From: Mycteria americana
Taxonomy: Eukaryota; Chordata; Aves; Ciconiiformes; Ciconiidae
Direction: 5' to 3'
Length of the DNA: 64,000 nucleotides
Assembly (NCBI RefSeq): GCF_035582795.1
Contig: NC_134366.1
Location: forward strand, 33,403,661-33,467,660
The notes beneath the pieces are model-generated. The model made no database searches, had not been told where the DNA came from, and saw nothing but the letters and a program-made list of their open reading frames with translations. Shown here piece after piece: positions 14,059 through 26,000 of the stretch. The stretch's first letter is position 1. The number at the start of each line of letters is the position of its first letter. Position numbers and translations under genes: made by a program.

Positions 14059-14080
14059 GGCCGCCAGCGCCGGTGGGCAG
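14051..14080 (+). CDS. LRRC72: LRRC72 coding exon 1
   Basis: Thirty nucleotides encode MAAAASAGGQ, ending at the donor CAG|GTGAGT in phase 0. I chose this start because of the strong Kozak context, its place inside the CpG island, and the in-frame join to exon 2. The residues themselves are low complexity and would not be recognised alone. The alternative is a different promoter-proximal start. Confidence 0.75.
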
Positions 14081-17000
14081 GTGAGTGGAGCGGCGGCCTC
14101 TCCCCTCACCCGGCCCCGGCGCGCCGCCAGCGCCCGCGCTGCTCCCCCGCTTCCCGCCCGGCGCCCGCCCCTAGCGCGGCCCCTCGCAGCCCGCCCGCCC
14201 TCGCAACCCGCCCGCCCCCGCAGCGCCCCCGGCCCGGCCCCACAGGCAGGCGGCGCCGGCCTCGCCCCCCCGCTCTGCCGGGCCGGGGCCGCGGAGGAGA
14301 AGGGAAAGCTCGCTACTGCGCACCAACTGAAGGCGTGCTCAGGCCCTCCCGCGGCGGCGGAAGGAGCTAACCTCCCCCGCTCGCCCTGGCAGCGCGGGCC
14401 GGCCCCGCCAGCCCCCGTCCGCCCTGGGGCGGCAGCGGGCGGCTCGGCTCCTCCGAGGCAGCCGGCTTCAATCCCTGCGCGCCAGCCTGCCCTTCCTGGG
14501 AGGGATTTGGCCGGGAGAAGCCGCACACCTGAGCTCTGCGGGAGCGGCTGGGGGCCCTGCTGGGGCCACTGGCCGCGGGGTGGTGTGGTGGAGAGCCGGG
14601 GCTGACTGGGAAGGGGGCTCCCGGGGCGGGGAGGGGATGAGATCTCAAATAATGGAGTTCGAGAAATACACATCTTGGGGCACAGTCTTCTTGAGTGCGA
14701 CTGTCGAACACAGTATCTGGGATTTCTATTCCTGCAGTAGGTGCGCGTTCCCCATCTGTATGTCTGGAAGCTGCGCGCTTTGTGCAGTCCCCGGGGACAG
14801 ACGTCAACACGCCTGGGGTTGTCGCACAGCTGCTTTTCGCCAAATAGCACCTCTTGTTCCATCTGCAGATTTTGTCTGTGTAGAAAGAAAAATACATCCA
14901 TTTGTCCCGGATTTTTCCCCTACCTGACAGCTGTGGTCAGGCTCCTGGCCATATTGGGTTCCTGGGCAAATGGCCACTGTCCCAACAGTAGCTGTGTGGA
15001 GTAAGCAGCTTGTGTGCACTCTGAGTCCTGTGAGCTCCTTGTTTCCTCCGTTCAGAAAGTGCCACAGATCCAGCATATTTGCAAGTGCACCCCCAGTTAT
15101 TTTATGTATATTCAATATGCCCAGAACACGCTGGAGTCATTGTGCAGCCAATATAGGCCGCTCTAGACATGTCCGTCAGTGCTTCCAAGCCATTTTGTAT
15201 TTGCACAGTTATACTAATTTTGTGTTTTAACCAATAGTGATCTTAATGATGTTGGGCATAATAATTTGTGTAGTAAAACCATTTTTTCCTGATACACATT
15301 TTACTTTTTATCAACCACTAGTAACTGAGATCAATAATCCTTATGTTACTAGGATTCATTGCTTTTACCAATTATAGCACATCAGTAATATACTCTGAAA
15401 ATCAAAATTGTGTCTACATTTTTCAAAGTTAAATGCACAAGCAGAGTTTTCTGGATGCGTAATTTAAAAATGTCGTGTGCATAAAGTAAAGTTGCATAAA
15501 ACAAAGTCGCAGCTGTATTGCAAAGTAAGCAGTTTTCTTGTTGACCACCTGTACTGAGTTGGCTGACCTGAGTGGGAAGCCCATTCTCCAGTCAACAGAC
15601 ATTACTTTTTCAAGTAATGAAAAGTTACTTGAAAAGAAAATTAGCATAAGTGTAACATAATGGTTGAAGTATTTTTATCAATTTAAAATAGAGGCTGCTA
15701 ATTTAATATCTCTTTATCTCTCTTGGACTACATTATAGTTTGTGAGGTGCTGTGATGTATATATTAATTTTGGTGTGCATATTAATTTAGACACTGAATA
15801 TGCATATGTTATAATGTAATGAATCTATAATTATGCAGTATATTATGCTGACAAATGTACTGTATACTGTCAGGCAGTAGAAAAACAGCTGAAGATCTGT
15901 GGCTTTAAGAGGAATGTGGATGTCTTAGTATTGTATCTGGCTGGACAGTAAGTAAAAGATGTTTCTCTGTTTGGCTTTTACTATAGAAGTAGAGCACACA
16001 GTAAATGGTAACCTTTCATAGTGCTTTCTGTATCAGATACTCTCTGAAAATCATTCATATGTGAAATATCAGTAAATCATATTTATACCTAGCCCATACA
16101 TGTTGTGTAGGAAGAAATGGTGAAGATACACTGACATACACAGCAGAGCTATACTCACAGTGAAGTAGTTAACTGCCTCAGCCCTAGATACACAATCCTT
16201 CTCCAGCAACCCAGAATTGCTCGAGGGTCTGTAAGTTCACAGAGTTGTGCATGAACTTCTACCACAGGGAGCAGAAGAGTGAGGCTTAACGGGCTGATCT
16301 CTGCCTGTTCTAACTGGCTCGTAAGGCTGGGTGGAAAGAGTATCAAGAAGGCAAATGAAAAAAACACAGGACCTGCCCAGTCTAAGAACTGCCCAATTTC
16401 TGACCTCCCTGAAGAAATCTGTTATTGCAACAGTAGAACTCATTGGTAGCACCTTTGAAATTACCTGCATCTCCACTCTTAAGAATTGAAGGAAGGGCAG
16501 GGCAACATGAAGTGAGTACAAGTACAGGGACGCTTGTTTGAGGCTGGCAGTACTGATCAGAGAACTGATCTCCTCTGAGAGCTTTATGAAACAGCTTAAG
16601 ATGTAGGGCAGATGAGGAGAAGAAACCATGCTAAGTGAAGGAAGGCAAAGCTTTCATGAACCTGTGGGTGATCTAGGTTTATAGAGGTGTATGTTGTAGG
16701 ATGAACATGCTGAGAGGCTACCGTAGAAAGATGGATACGTGACAGAGTATACTTCAGAGTTTTTGGAAAGCATATTTTGAATTTCTGGCCAGGGCATAAT
16801 TCCAAGTGTTGCATACCTGTCTGCAGCCTCACAACTGCATCTAGTGTTTGTACAGTTGATATTATATATAAAGAACTAATGTAGTTTAATAAATCAGGGA
16901 CAAGGTTTTCAAGGTCTCTAGGTCCTATGAATGCAAAACCAAAAAAAAGGTGTTAAGGGATTTCAGTGTTGTCTAGGCTGTTTTTAGTGGAAATCAGGTA

Positions 17001-20000
17001 GTCTTGAAAATTTAAATGTGCTCACTGGTATCTTTAAATTCCTTAGCATATCTCCTGATTTAGACCAAGAAAGTATTTGATGCTTTGTGAAAATAAAATG
17101 TAAAACATATAGTTACTGTCAAAATGATTAAAATATGTATTTTAGAAAGAAGAAAACATACATAAAATCTAAGGGAGAAGTTTAAATAATGAGAAAATTA
17201 CAAGATGCATATATATTTTCTAAACAATACAAGAAAATTATTATAATGTGTATGTGTAAAAGAATTAAGACTGCGCATATAGTCTTAATAGGCACATTTT
17301 CTGATATGAAAAATGTGTGCCCTCACTGGCTTTGAAATATTTTTTGGTGTGGAATAAAAAGAAATGGTCAGATGGCAGATATAGAAGTGATCTGTCTTCC
17401 CATGAAACCATTTAGAGAAAGATGATGCAAGCTGGCTTCTTTGATGATTGGAGAGAAGTGAATTCTTTTTATTCTGTACCAATTTATATAAATCTTGAAC
17501 CTCAGCCAATCTCAGTGTCAGATCATGCCTCCTTAACTGTTGGTTTGACGTAATTTTCTGCTGGTTGAAATAAGAAAATGAAAAAATAAAGTCAATCAAA
17601 TAAAAGGGAATAAGTTTATATTTTTAAACCACTACTATTAAAGGGATGTGAAGAACTGTACTTTTGGGCACTGAAAGCTGTCATCCTAGGAAAACCGATT
17701 AACTTAGCAGTAGGTAGGAAAAGAGTGCTGCAGGCCAAAAAGGATCAGTTTGTAAGAGACATGCAAAGTCTGGAAGGTGTACAGAAAGGGACAGGCTCTT
17801 TTAAAATGTTAGAGGAATTAAGCTCTACCTGGGGCAAATTAAATGCCTTAACACCAGAAAAAAACCCCAGATCAATGCTTGGAGATAGTCAAGATGAGGC
17901 TGTTACTAGACAGGGAGTAAAGCCGATTAAAATGTAAACCTGTAAACTAGGTATAAAACAGCAGTGACAAAGAATACGAGGAAATTTTGGCTTTGCTACT
18001 TGAAAAATAGTTCAGGGGTGTACAGGTAGAACTACACGGAAGAATTAGATAGTAGCTCTCTAAGAGCTCTGTGTGTCCTGTCAACACTCATCTGCTTGTC
18101 TGTATTTTCTGGTTACTTGTGACAATAGACAGATAAATATGTATTTGTATATGTATAGTGTTCGTTTTTATGGATTATTTGAGGAAGCCAAATAGTTTAA
18201 CAAAGTAGCAGCATGGGATAATTTGATTTTCAGAAATACAGGAGAATAAAAGTACAGCACCTCAACTTTGTAGGGCTTGCTCTTTACAGATTTTTTTTTC
18301 AAATGCAAGATCAGAAAAGGTGTCCACTCCCCCTTTGTCTGTATCTGGAGGGTTTGTTAAAAAAACCCCAAACCATGGGAAATTAGAGACTAAGCTTCAC
18401 AGTTGGAAAACAAGCAGATCATTTTAGTCTGATGATGTGAGGTTAATTTTTATCAGTCCTGTTAGTTCTTTCTGAAACACTGGCCCTAGTCTTGCAACAT
18501 GTTAAAATCCATGAGGAAAGTTTTAAGTCAATTAAAATTGTCATGTAAAGGTCATCTATAATTATTCTAAAGGAAATCAAGAACATTTATTTAAAGCAAT
18601 GAAAAATAAGGAGGAGCAATTAGTGAAGATTACTTGGCAGCTCATTAATGTTCTCTGGTTAGTAGGTAATTTGTTATTTACAGTACACTATCAAGCTCAA
18701 AGTGCTAGATACACAATCAAACAAAAAACCCTACCAGCACATAGGAGGTACTTCCAGCCTCAGTGGATGTGCAGTTTGATTTAAAACAAGACTGTTAATG
18801 AATATGAGTAAATACTAAGTTTATATGAGGACAAGAGAGAAGAGGGGTGAAAAAGGGCAAAAGATTTCACAATATGCACTAATATGAAAAATAATAAGAA
18901 AGGTACATTGATGTGCTTGGTGTCTGTCTTCTGTTGGCTTCTCTGGCATTGTGGTTGGACAATCCACACTGCACCTTCAAAGCAATTTTCCTTTTAGGTT
19001 TGTGTCCCCAGGATGCCAAACTTCTCCTGTGTTCTGAGCAGTTTCTACAAACTGCAAAGTACATGGGACTCATACTCCCTGGGAAAATAAATGCTGTTAT
19101 GGAAAAAAATTAATGTATCTCTTGGTTTGTTCCTATTTCTTTACCACCTGCTGCTTTGTTATGCTTTCAGGTGTGTAGAATGCTTACACAGTCTCTACCA
19201 TCTTGTTCGTTGTGTCTTTCTCTGCTATGATTTCTACAGAATTTTTACAAGCCTTTTTAGTGCTTGTATAATATTATTTATAAAAAATTCAACTGTTTAT
19301 AAAGTGATTAAGCACCATTAATGTTAAGAAATTTGTTACTCTTTTTTTTTTTTTCCCCCCCTCCCTCCACCAGAGAACTAAGAAGTATCCCAAGTCTATC
19401 ACGGTTTCATAGGTTAAGGTATTTGTGGATTAACAACAATAAGGTAATAAGGTATTCCTTTAAAGAGCAGAACAATGCATCTATACTCACTGATTATTAT
19501 TTAATAATTTTTCTAACTTAAAGTATTTAATAATTGTCAAGCTAATGAATTCTTTTTAATTTCCACGTAAATTTAACTGATTTAATTATGACTGTTTTGA
19601 AGATACAGTATTTTGTTTTACATTACAGAGTATAAGCTGATAATATTTTCCTTTAGATTCACATCACATTTATAAATTTTGTGTATTTTAGAAACTGAGG
19701 TTTTGTGCTAATACCTTAGCAATAAAAAGAAAGATTGAGTATATTTAGAACTAAGTTATCAGCATAATTGCCTGATAGCATGCCGATACCTGAGGTCTGG
19801 GATAGCAGTTTCCAGTGTAGCTCATAGCAAGTATACCCTGCCCACCAGAGTGGGCAGCTCTTGGAACAGACCGAGGGGTGATATGGCTGTAACGTATTCT
19901 TATAACAACTTCTGGGCTTCCTAGTTTTTCAAGAAAGGAGTGGACTGCAGGAAATGCGTAGCTCTTTTTATGCCCTTGCAGACATGCACAGTTTATTTCC

Positions 20001-23000
20001 TGGCAGGCTGGTGGTTGAGGTGAGACTCCTTTTTGTCCTCATGCACACAAGAGTGACATACAACTCTTTCAAAAGTGCTTCTCCCTGTGCAGAGGAAGTA
20101 GCACTGCAATGCTAGGGCTGATGGGGTATCTTCTGCCATTATGCAGGCTGTTGTCACCTAAACATGTTCAATTTAGGAGAGATTTCCAGGTGAGTGATTG
20201 GGCCACATTAATTTCTCTTGTTTCCAATGCACTGTACAGTCCTAAATCGGTTACACAAACCATGTACCTTACTTTCTCCATCTGTGCAAATCTAGATTAT
20301 AGTATTTATTATATCCCATAGGGATTTTAAGAGAATGCTCTGTCGAATATCTGGACATTCAGTTTCCAGCCAAGTGTAAGCACATTGTATCTTACACAAA
20401 ATCATCTACTTGACAGTAGAATTATCTGATTTAGAAATCTCTGAATACATAGCCAACCATTATTAAATGGTTGAATTGAATCCAAACCTTCACCATTAGC
20501 CACTGGTAATTAAAAAGCAAGAAAAGTGATAAAACCCATGAATTTCTAACCTGCTTTTAAATATCTTACTGTACAGTAGTTTACATGACTTTCACCATGG
20601 GCTAAAGTTCTTAAAACACCAGAATTGCTTGCTTAGGTAAGTAAGTAGCTCTGTGAGCAGCAGAAAAAATAAATTTACATTCCATGTCACTTAGGAGTGT
20701 ACATATATTTGCTGCCCCAGGCTAACATCAGTTATATAGCATCTTCTGTCGACTTCATTGAAAGACCTGTGGTTATCCAACTATTTTCAAAAAAAGCAAA
20801 AATATGGATACATTAAAAGGTTGAACTAAAATCACAGGTATAATAAGGCTTTCCCTTGTATTTCTAAAGGACACTAAAGAATTAGAGGAAATGGCCTGAT
20901 GACTAAGCAGATCTGATCTTGCTGACCATAAAAGATAAATAAATCTGATTTTTGCACAGATCTCACTTTCCTACCTAAGCAGTAACAAAGAGCATTCTTC
21001 TGTTGTTCTATATAACTTGTGTGGAAATACCATTTTCTATATAACTTGTGTGGAGAAGCCACTCAGGGGCTTTTCTTAGGAGAAGTCTCAGCTAAATGCT
21101 CTAATAGGGGAAGCATATTTTTCTGAACTCAGAAGACCTGAGATCTTTTTTTCTTTCCTTAAAAATGAATCACAATAATTTTATCACAAAAAAGTAAATT
21201 TCAGATGATCCTAAACAAACCAAACTTGTCGAAGATAGAGAAACACAATAGGTATGTGTGGGCTTTACACTATAGAAGATACAATAATCATTGTGAAGAA
21301 TAGAATTTTTTATTTGTAGAATATTGCTGTTTTCACTGAGCCGCTTTTTCTGAGGTGAAACAAGACTCAGAGAATGGTATTATTTGGTATAATAATGGTA
21401 TTATTATTAACTTTAAAGTATCTTTTCTCAGAGGATTTCAGAGAACTTTAGGAAAAGAAAAACCTGTCTTATTGTCCTCCTTCCAGCTTTCAGATACTGT
21501 TAATACACAGAGCAAAGCACGTTTGTTTTAAAATCAGTAGCACAATTCAAGGACTGAAATCATTCTCCCACTAACAAATGACTTTGCATCACAGAAATCA
21601 AAGTAGTGTCAGGAATAAAATTCTGGTTGTTGTTCTTGCATTTAAACTATAGGATAAATACTTAGGCACCATTAGTACTCCCAGTTCTCCACTATTATAA
21701 TGGTCAGCTTGGTATCCCATTGCATATACTTTACCTTGCATTGCAGTGAAGACAATATTAGAACTGAGCTTCTCCAAGCAAGGTGATGAGATTTCATAGG
21801 GACTGAAGATAACTCTGTATTGGGAATATACCCATACGTAAATTTATTTTCTGTAATTGTAATTGATTCTGTAAATCTGATTAAATGTCATTTTTGGAAT
21901 TCCAGAACAAGTATGTGCTCTTTGGACCTGCTGATGAAGAAATAATTTTAAAACTAGATGATCGGCTTCTTCCAAGGATATATTTCAGGAGTATTCTTAA
22001 ATCAACATAGAATTATTACATCCTACAAGGGTGTTCTTACAATAAAAAATATTTCAAATGTGAATAGAAGGAAAAGAAAATGTGAAGACCAGTAATTCAA
22101 TTAAATCTGTTTCCAAATACAAATATTAAATTTGTAGTTCAAAAAGTTAGGTTAGGCTGTGCTATGTGTATTTGATGTGTAATTAATATTTCTAATGAGC
22201 TTTAGCTTTCAAGAGAATCCTTAAACCAAGAGTCTTAAACAGAAATATAAGAAACTCCCTATAGGTAAACACTTTTCAAGAGGCTGTGTTTATATTTCTC
22301 CAAAGTTAAATTTAGACTGACATATAACAGTTTTCCTAACTCTAATTTCAGATCCAAGATTTAACCTTTTTGATCAAAAACTATTGCCTGACTGAACTCT
22401 ATCTCAACAATAATGAACTGACAGATATATCAGGTACCAATATTCCCTTTTTAGATTGTTGAGCAGAGGCCTATACTTTCTTTTCTGTGTATTGGCATTC
22501 AAATTTATAAAAGTGGACGACGGCAGGTAACTTAATGGTTGAAAGCTCCTATGTATGCATAACAATACATATTAATTATTTTCTTAGAGATTTAATTGTT
22601 CCAGCATACTTGAGTGGCAATAAGGTGGTACGTTTATCCTGGTCTAAGGGATGAAATGTCATTCACTTTAATGTCAGACAATTGTAAAATATTTTTGATC
22701 TTATGTGACCATATTTCATATTGAAAATTAACATGCAAAGCTCCTTTTACATGGTGATTTGTAGTCCTCTCGCTGACCAGGTACTCCGTAAGCTGATAGA
22801 AGTACCTTTTGAGAGCCATTTATGTTTATATGATGAAAAACTGATAGCAGTGCTGATGGACTTAACATGAAAATAAAAGGGTAATAAATCAGTAAGTTGT
22901 CCCACTGGTAAGGTAGTCACTAAGGTTCTGCAGTTTCTTCATGATACAGTTATATTTATAATCAGAAGTATTTTGCAAAGTTACTGCAAAACTGTTTTAT

Positions 23001-26000
23001 TGTAAAATTGCATCTGTCTTACACTTCTATTTCAGTTTTGCTTGCTCTGGTAGATTAAATTGGCTGTACCAGACTAGTGAATTTGTGAATTAAGAGGCCA
23101 AAGCATAATAAATTTTTGTATATTCTTGACATTTTAAATGTTAATATTTTACTTTTCTCTGTCCCTATAAAATGTTGGGATGAGAAATGATGTTTATTAG
23201 TTTCTGTGAGATTTTGAGAAAAATGAATGTTTGAAAGAAACAAACATATGGGAACGAGAGACAATACAGAAGATAACAAAATATGGGTAAACAGAAGGGC
23301 AAGTATCATTGGTAGAGAAATGTGGATGAGAAATACTGTATAGAATTTGGAAAATGAGATGTCTACGCCTGATGTGGTGTGAGGATGTGAACACATAGTC
23401 TCAGTCAGCCACAACAATATTTTGTAATAACTTTTTCATACATTAATAATTATTTGAAATTGAACTGTTTTCTAAGGAATTCACTATTGCTTGTGAGGCA
23501 AAGGTAGTATTAGGGATATACTATTGTTTGTGAGGCAAAGGTATATTAGGTAAGGGTAAAAGGAAGTGAAGACGAATTAATCAAAGATTACTGGGATATA
23601 GGAGGAAGGAAGGGAGGAAGAAGCGAGGATGCAGTTGATATTGATTTGTTGAGGCAAGGGTGATGGGGACAAATGGAAGGAACTGGAATGAAAAAAGGCA
23701 TATGTTCAAAGGATGTGACTAGAAAGATGAAAGGGATATTGAAATCTGATAATTTTTTTTTTTTACTAATCTCATGCAAGGTGTTACCAAAAGGCAGGCA
23801 TAGATGGGTAACTAGAATATCTAATTCAGTGTGCAGTATAACAAAGCAATTATCTAATAAAGGCAATCAGATACGGTGAGAATAATTAATTATTTTTCAT
23901 TTTATTTCAGGTGCTCTGAAACACTTATGTGCATTGCAGACTCTGTTGCTTCACAACAACCAGTTAAAAAAACTTGGCAAAACAGTGAAGGAATTGAAAG
24001 GAATGATAAGCTTGCAGACCCTAAGTAATACCTTATTTTTACTTTGCAGAACAGCAAGTAGTAGGGTTTTTGTGTTTCTTATCAGGATGTTTCTTGTCTG
24101 TTTCCACATCACTTGCCAATAGCCTTTGAAGCTAATTATCAATTTCAACCAAATTTGACAGAAGAAAGAGATCTCTAAGACATGAAAATTCCACAGAGAG
24201 TACCTCAACTAAGAAAAAACTGCCAAATGAGTTCAGAAGTTAACTCTTTTTGGCTGCTGGCTAGCTAGTCTCCTGGATGAGTAGCTTGGAGGCAGTCAAA
24301 GCAGTTTACTGCTACCTTTTTGTAAGGGAACATGAGAGTCCAGAGAGATTATCACAAAGGTGAAGGGAGTTGAGAAACAGGTGTTACTGCTGTTGAGAGT
24401 GTGTGTGATAGGTTATAGAACCCAAATTCCTGCATCATTAATTCTGTTGCTCAGAGAACTTACTTTCTGCATTTTTTGGCAGGCTCTATGGATTTGTAGA
24501 GTCTAAGAATGAATATCCTTTAGATATTAAGTATAGCAATATCTGTTAAGTAGCATACTTTTTGATATACTGGCTGGAAATGAAAGTACCATAGGCTCTG
24601 AAATTTCAAATTAAGTTATACAAGACAGTGTTGGCACCACTAAGTTAAAATGTAAGAATTAGCCTCCAGGGAAAGTAGGATTATATATATGCTCTTAACC
24701 TATTGAAAGTGAAAGTGTAAGCAGTCTTTTTCCATGGTTCCTAAAAGAATGTCATCATAGGTCATGCCAAATGCTCAGTACTTTGAGAAAACAGGAAACA
24801 AGTTTTGTGTCTTAGTGACACAATTAATGGAGGTGAATGTCATCAAGCCATACCTCCTTATGCATTCAAAAAATTGAATGTCAGATTGCGGGAAAGGAAA
24901 ATATGGCTTGAAAAGTACTTAATTGAACTTGACACTGGGCCAAAATTAAAAAACAAATCAAGTGTTTAGGAAGACAACATGCCAGCCAAATTATTGTAAT
25001 TTTTTTCATTATATGCAAGATTGAAAAAATAGTCCATTTAAGAATGCAGTTGTTGGAAGTGATTAGGCAAAGTCTGGACAGGCATCCTATGTATGAATGG
25101 TGCAGTCACTTGAATTTAATGTTATAGCCCTACCAATTAAGAATAGGCTTCAACAAAGCACAGGGAGTTTGTTGTACTTATTGCAACCATCTGTGGGAAA
25201 TAAAGACAAATAACAGATAGTTAAAGTGCTGCCCAGTTCTTATGAATGGCAGTCACAAAGGCATAGTGAAAACTGGGTGCATATTGGACTAGCCACCACC
25301 ATAGAAAAGCAAGTGTTTAAGAGAACTATCAAACAATATATAGAATATACCAATCTACCCTGATAAAAAACCTGTTCTTTAGTTCAAAGATATGAGAGTA
25401 AACGCTAATCAGTGGAAGAAACTTAATAGCCTTAAAAACCTTAACTTTACAGTCATTCTTTTTTGACCTTTGCAGTCATGAAAAAATTGTCAATTTGTTT
25501 GTTTCAAAGAGATTTCATAATAATGAGTTCTCAAATTAACAGGACTCTATTGGTTTAATAAAATGCACTGTCATATTTGAAGTAAATGACAGCAGTAAAT
25601 GAACAAAATAAATTTTCAAAGTCATATTCTATATATCATATCATATTACAACATCATTTATTTGCCTACTTGTAATATTCAGAAATGTGAAATAGGTGCA
25701 GAATTTACACTGTGTAGCTTTGAAAAGGCCTGCGCTCATAATTCACCTTTATAAAATAAAAACTGGTTTGGGAATGGGAGAGTTCTCACTGTTGTGAGTA
25801 GATCTTTTTTATTGCCGGACAATCCGATTAAAAAAAAACCCACTTGCTAGCCTTCAACAGAACTTCTGGATGCATAATAACATTTTATTAGTTTGTAGCT
25901 TTTAGGGACATTAGAACTACTAAAATGGAGCAGTCTAATACACTATTATTGTTCACTTCAGAAGTAGCATCCAGCTGCCAAAATGCTGCATATCTCTTCC

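Larger units (their letters stand above)
13740..14640. promoter_or_regulatory. LRRC72: CpG island promoter of LRRC72
   Basis: Composition changes abruptly from AT-rich to strongly GC-rich with many CpG dinucleotides. The island covers the inferred first coding exon at 14,051 and extends into intron 1. No TATA box is visible near the start, which fits a CpG-island promoter. In mammals SOSTDC1 lies on the opposite side in divergent orientation, so the island could also fire leftward; nothing here shows that directly. The transcription start site cannot be fixed from sequence alone. Confidence 0.75.

Noticed and set aside
14051-14605. Reading LRRC72 exon 1 through into the island as a 184-residue protein
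   Set aside because: The consensus donor after codon 10 and the in-frame link to the conserved exon 2 make splicing far more likely; the read-through is low-complexity A/P/R.
14032-14901. 289-codon minus-strand open frame over the LRRC72 island
   Set aside because: Same composition effect; no family resemblance, and it overlaps LRRC72 exon 1. A divergent transcript is possible but this protein is not supported.
16237-16629. 130-codon minus-strand open frame in LRRC72 intron 2
   Set aside because: No recognisable domain or repeat motif, and no supporting splice sites. Probably chance.
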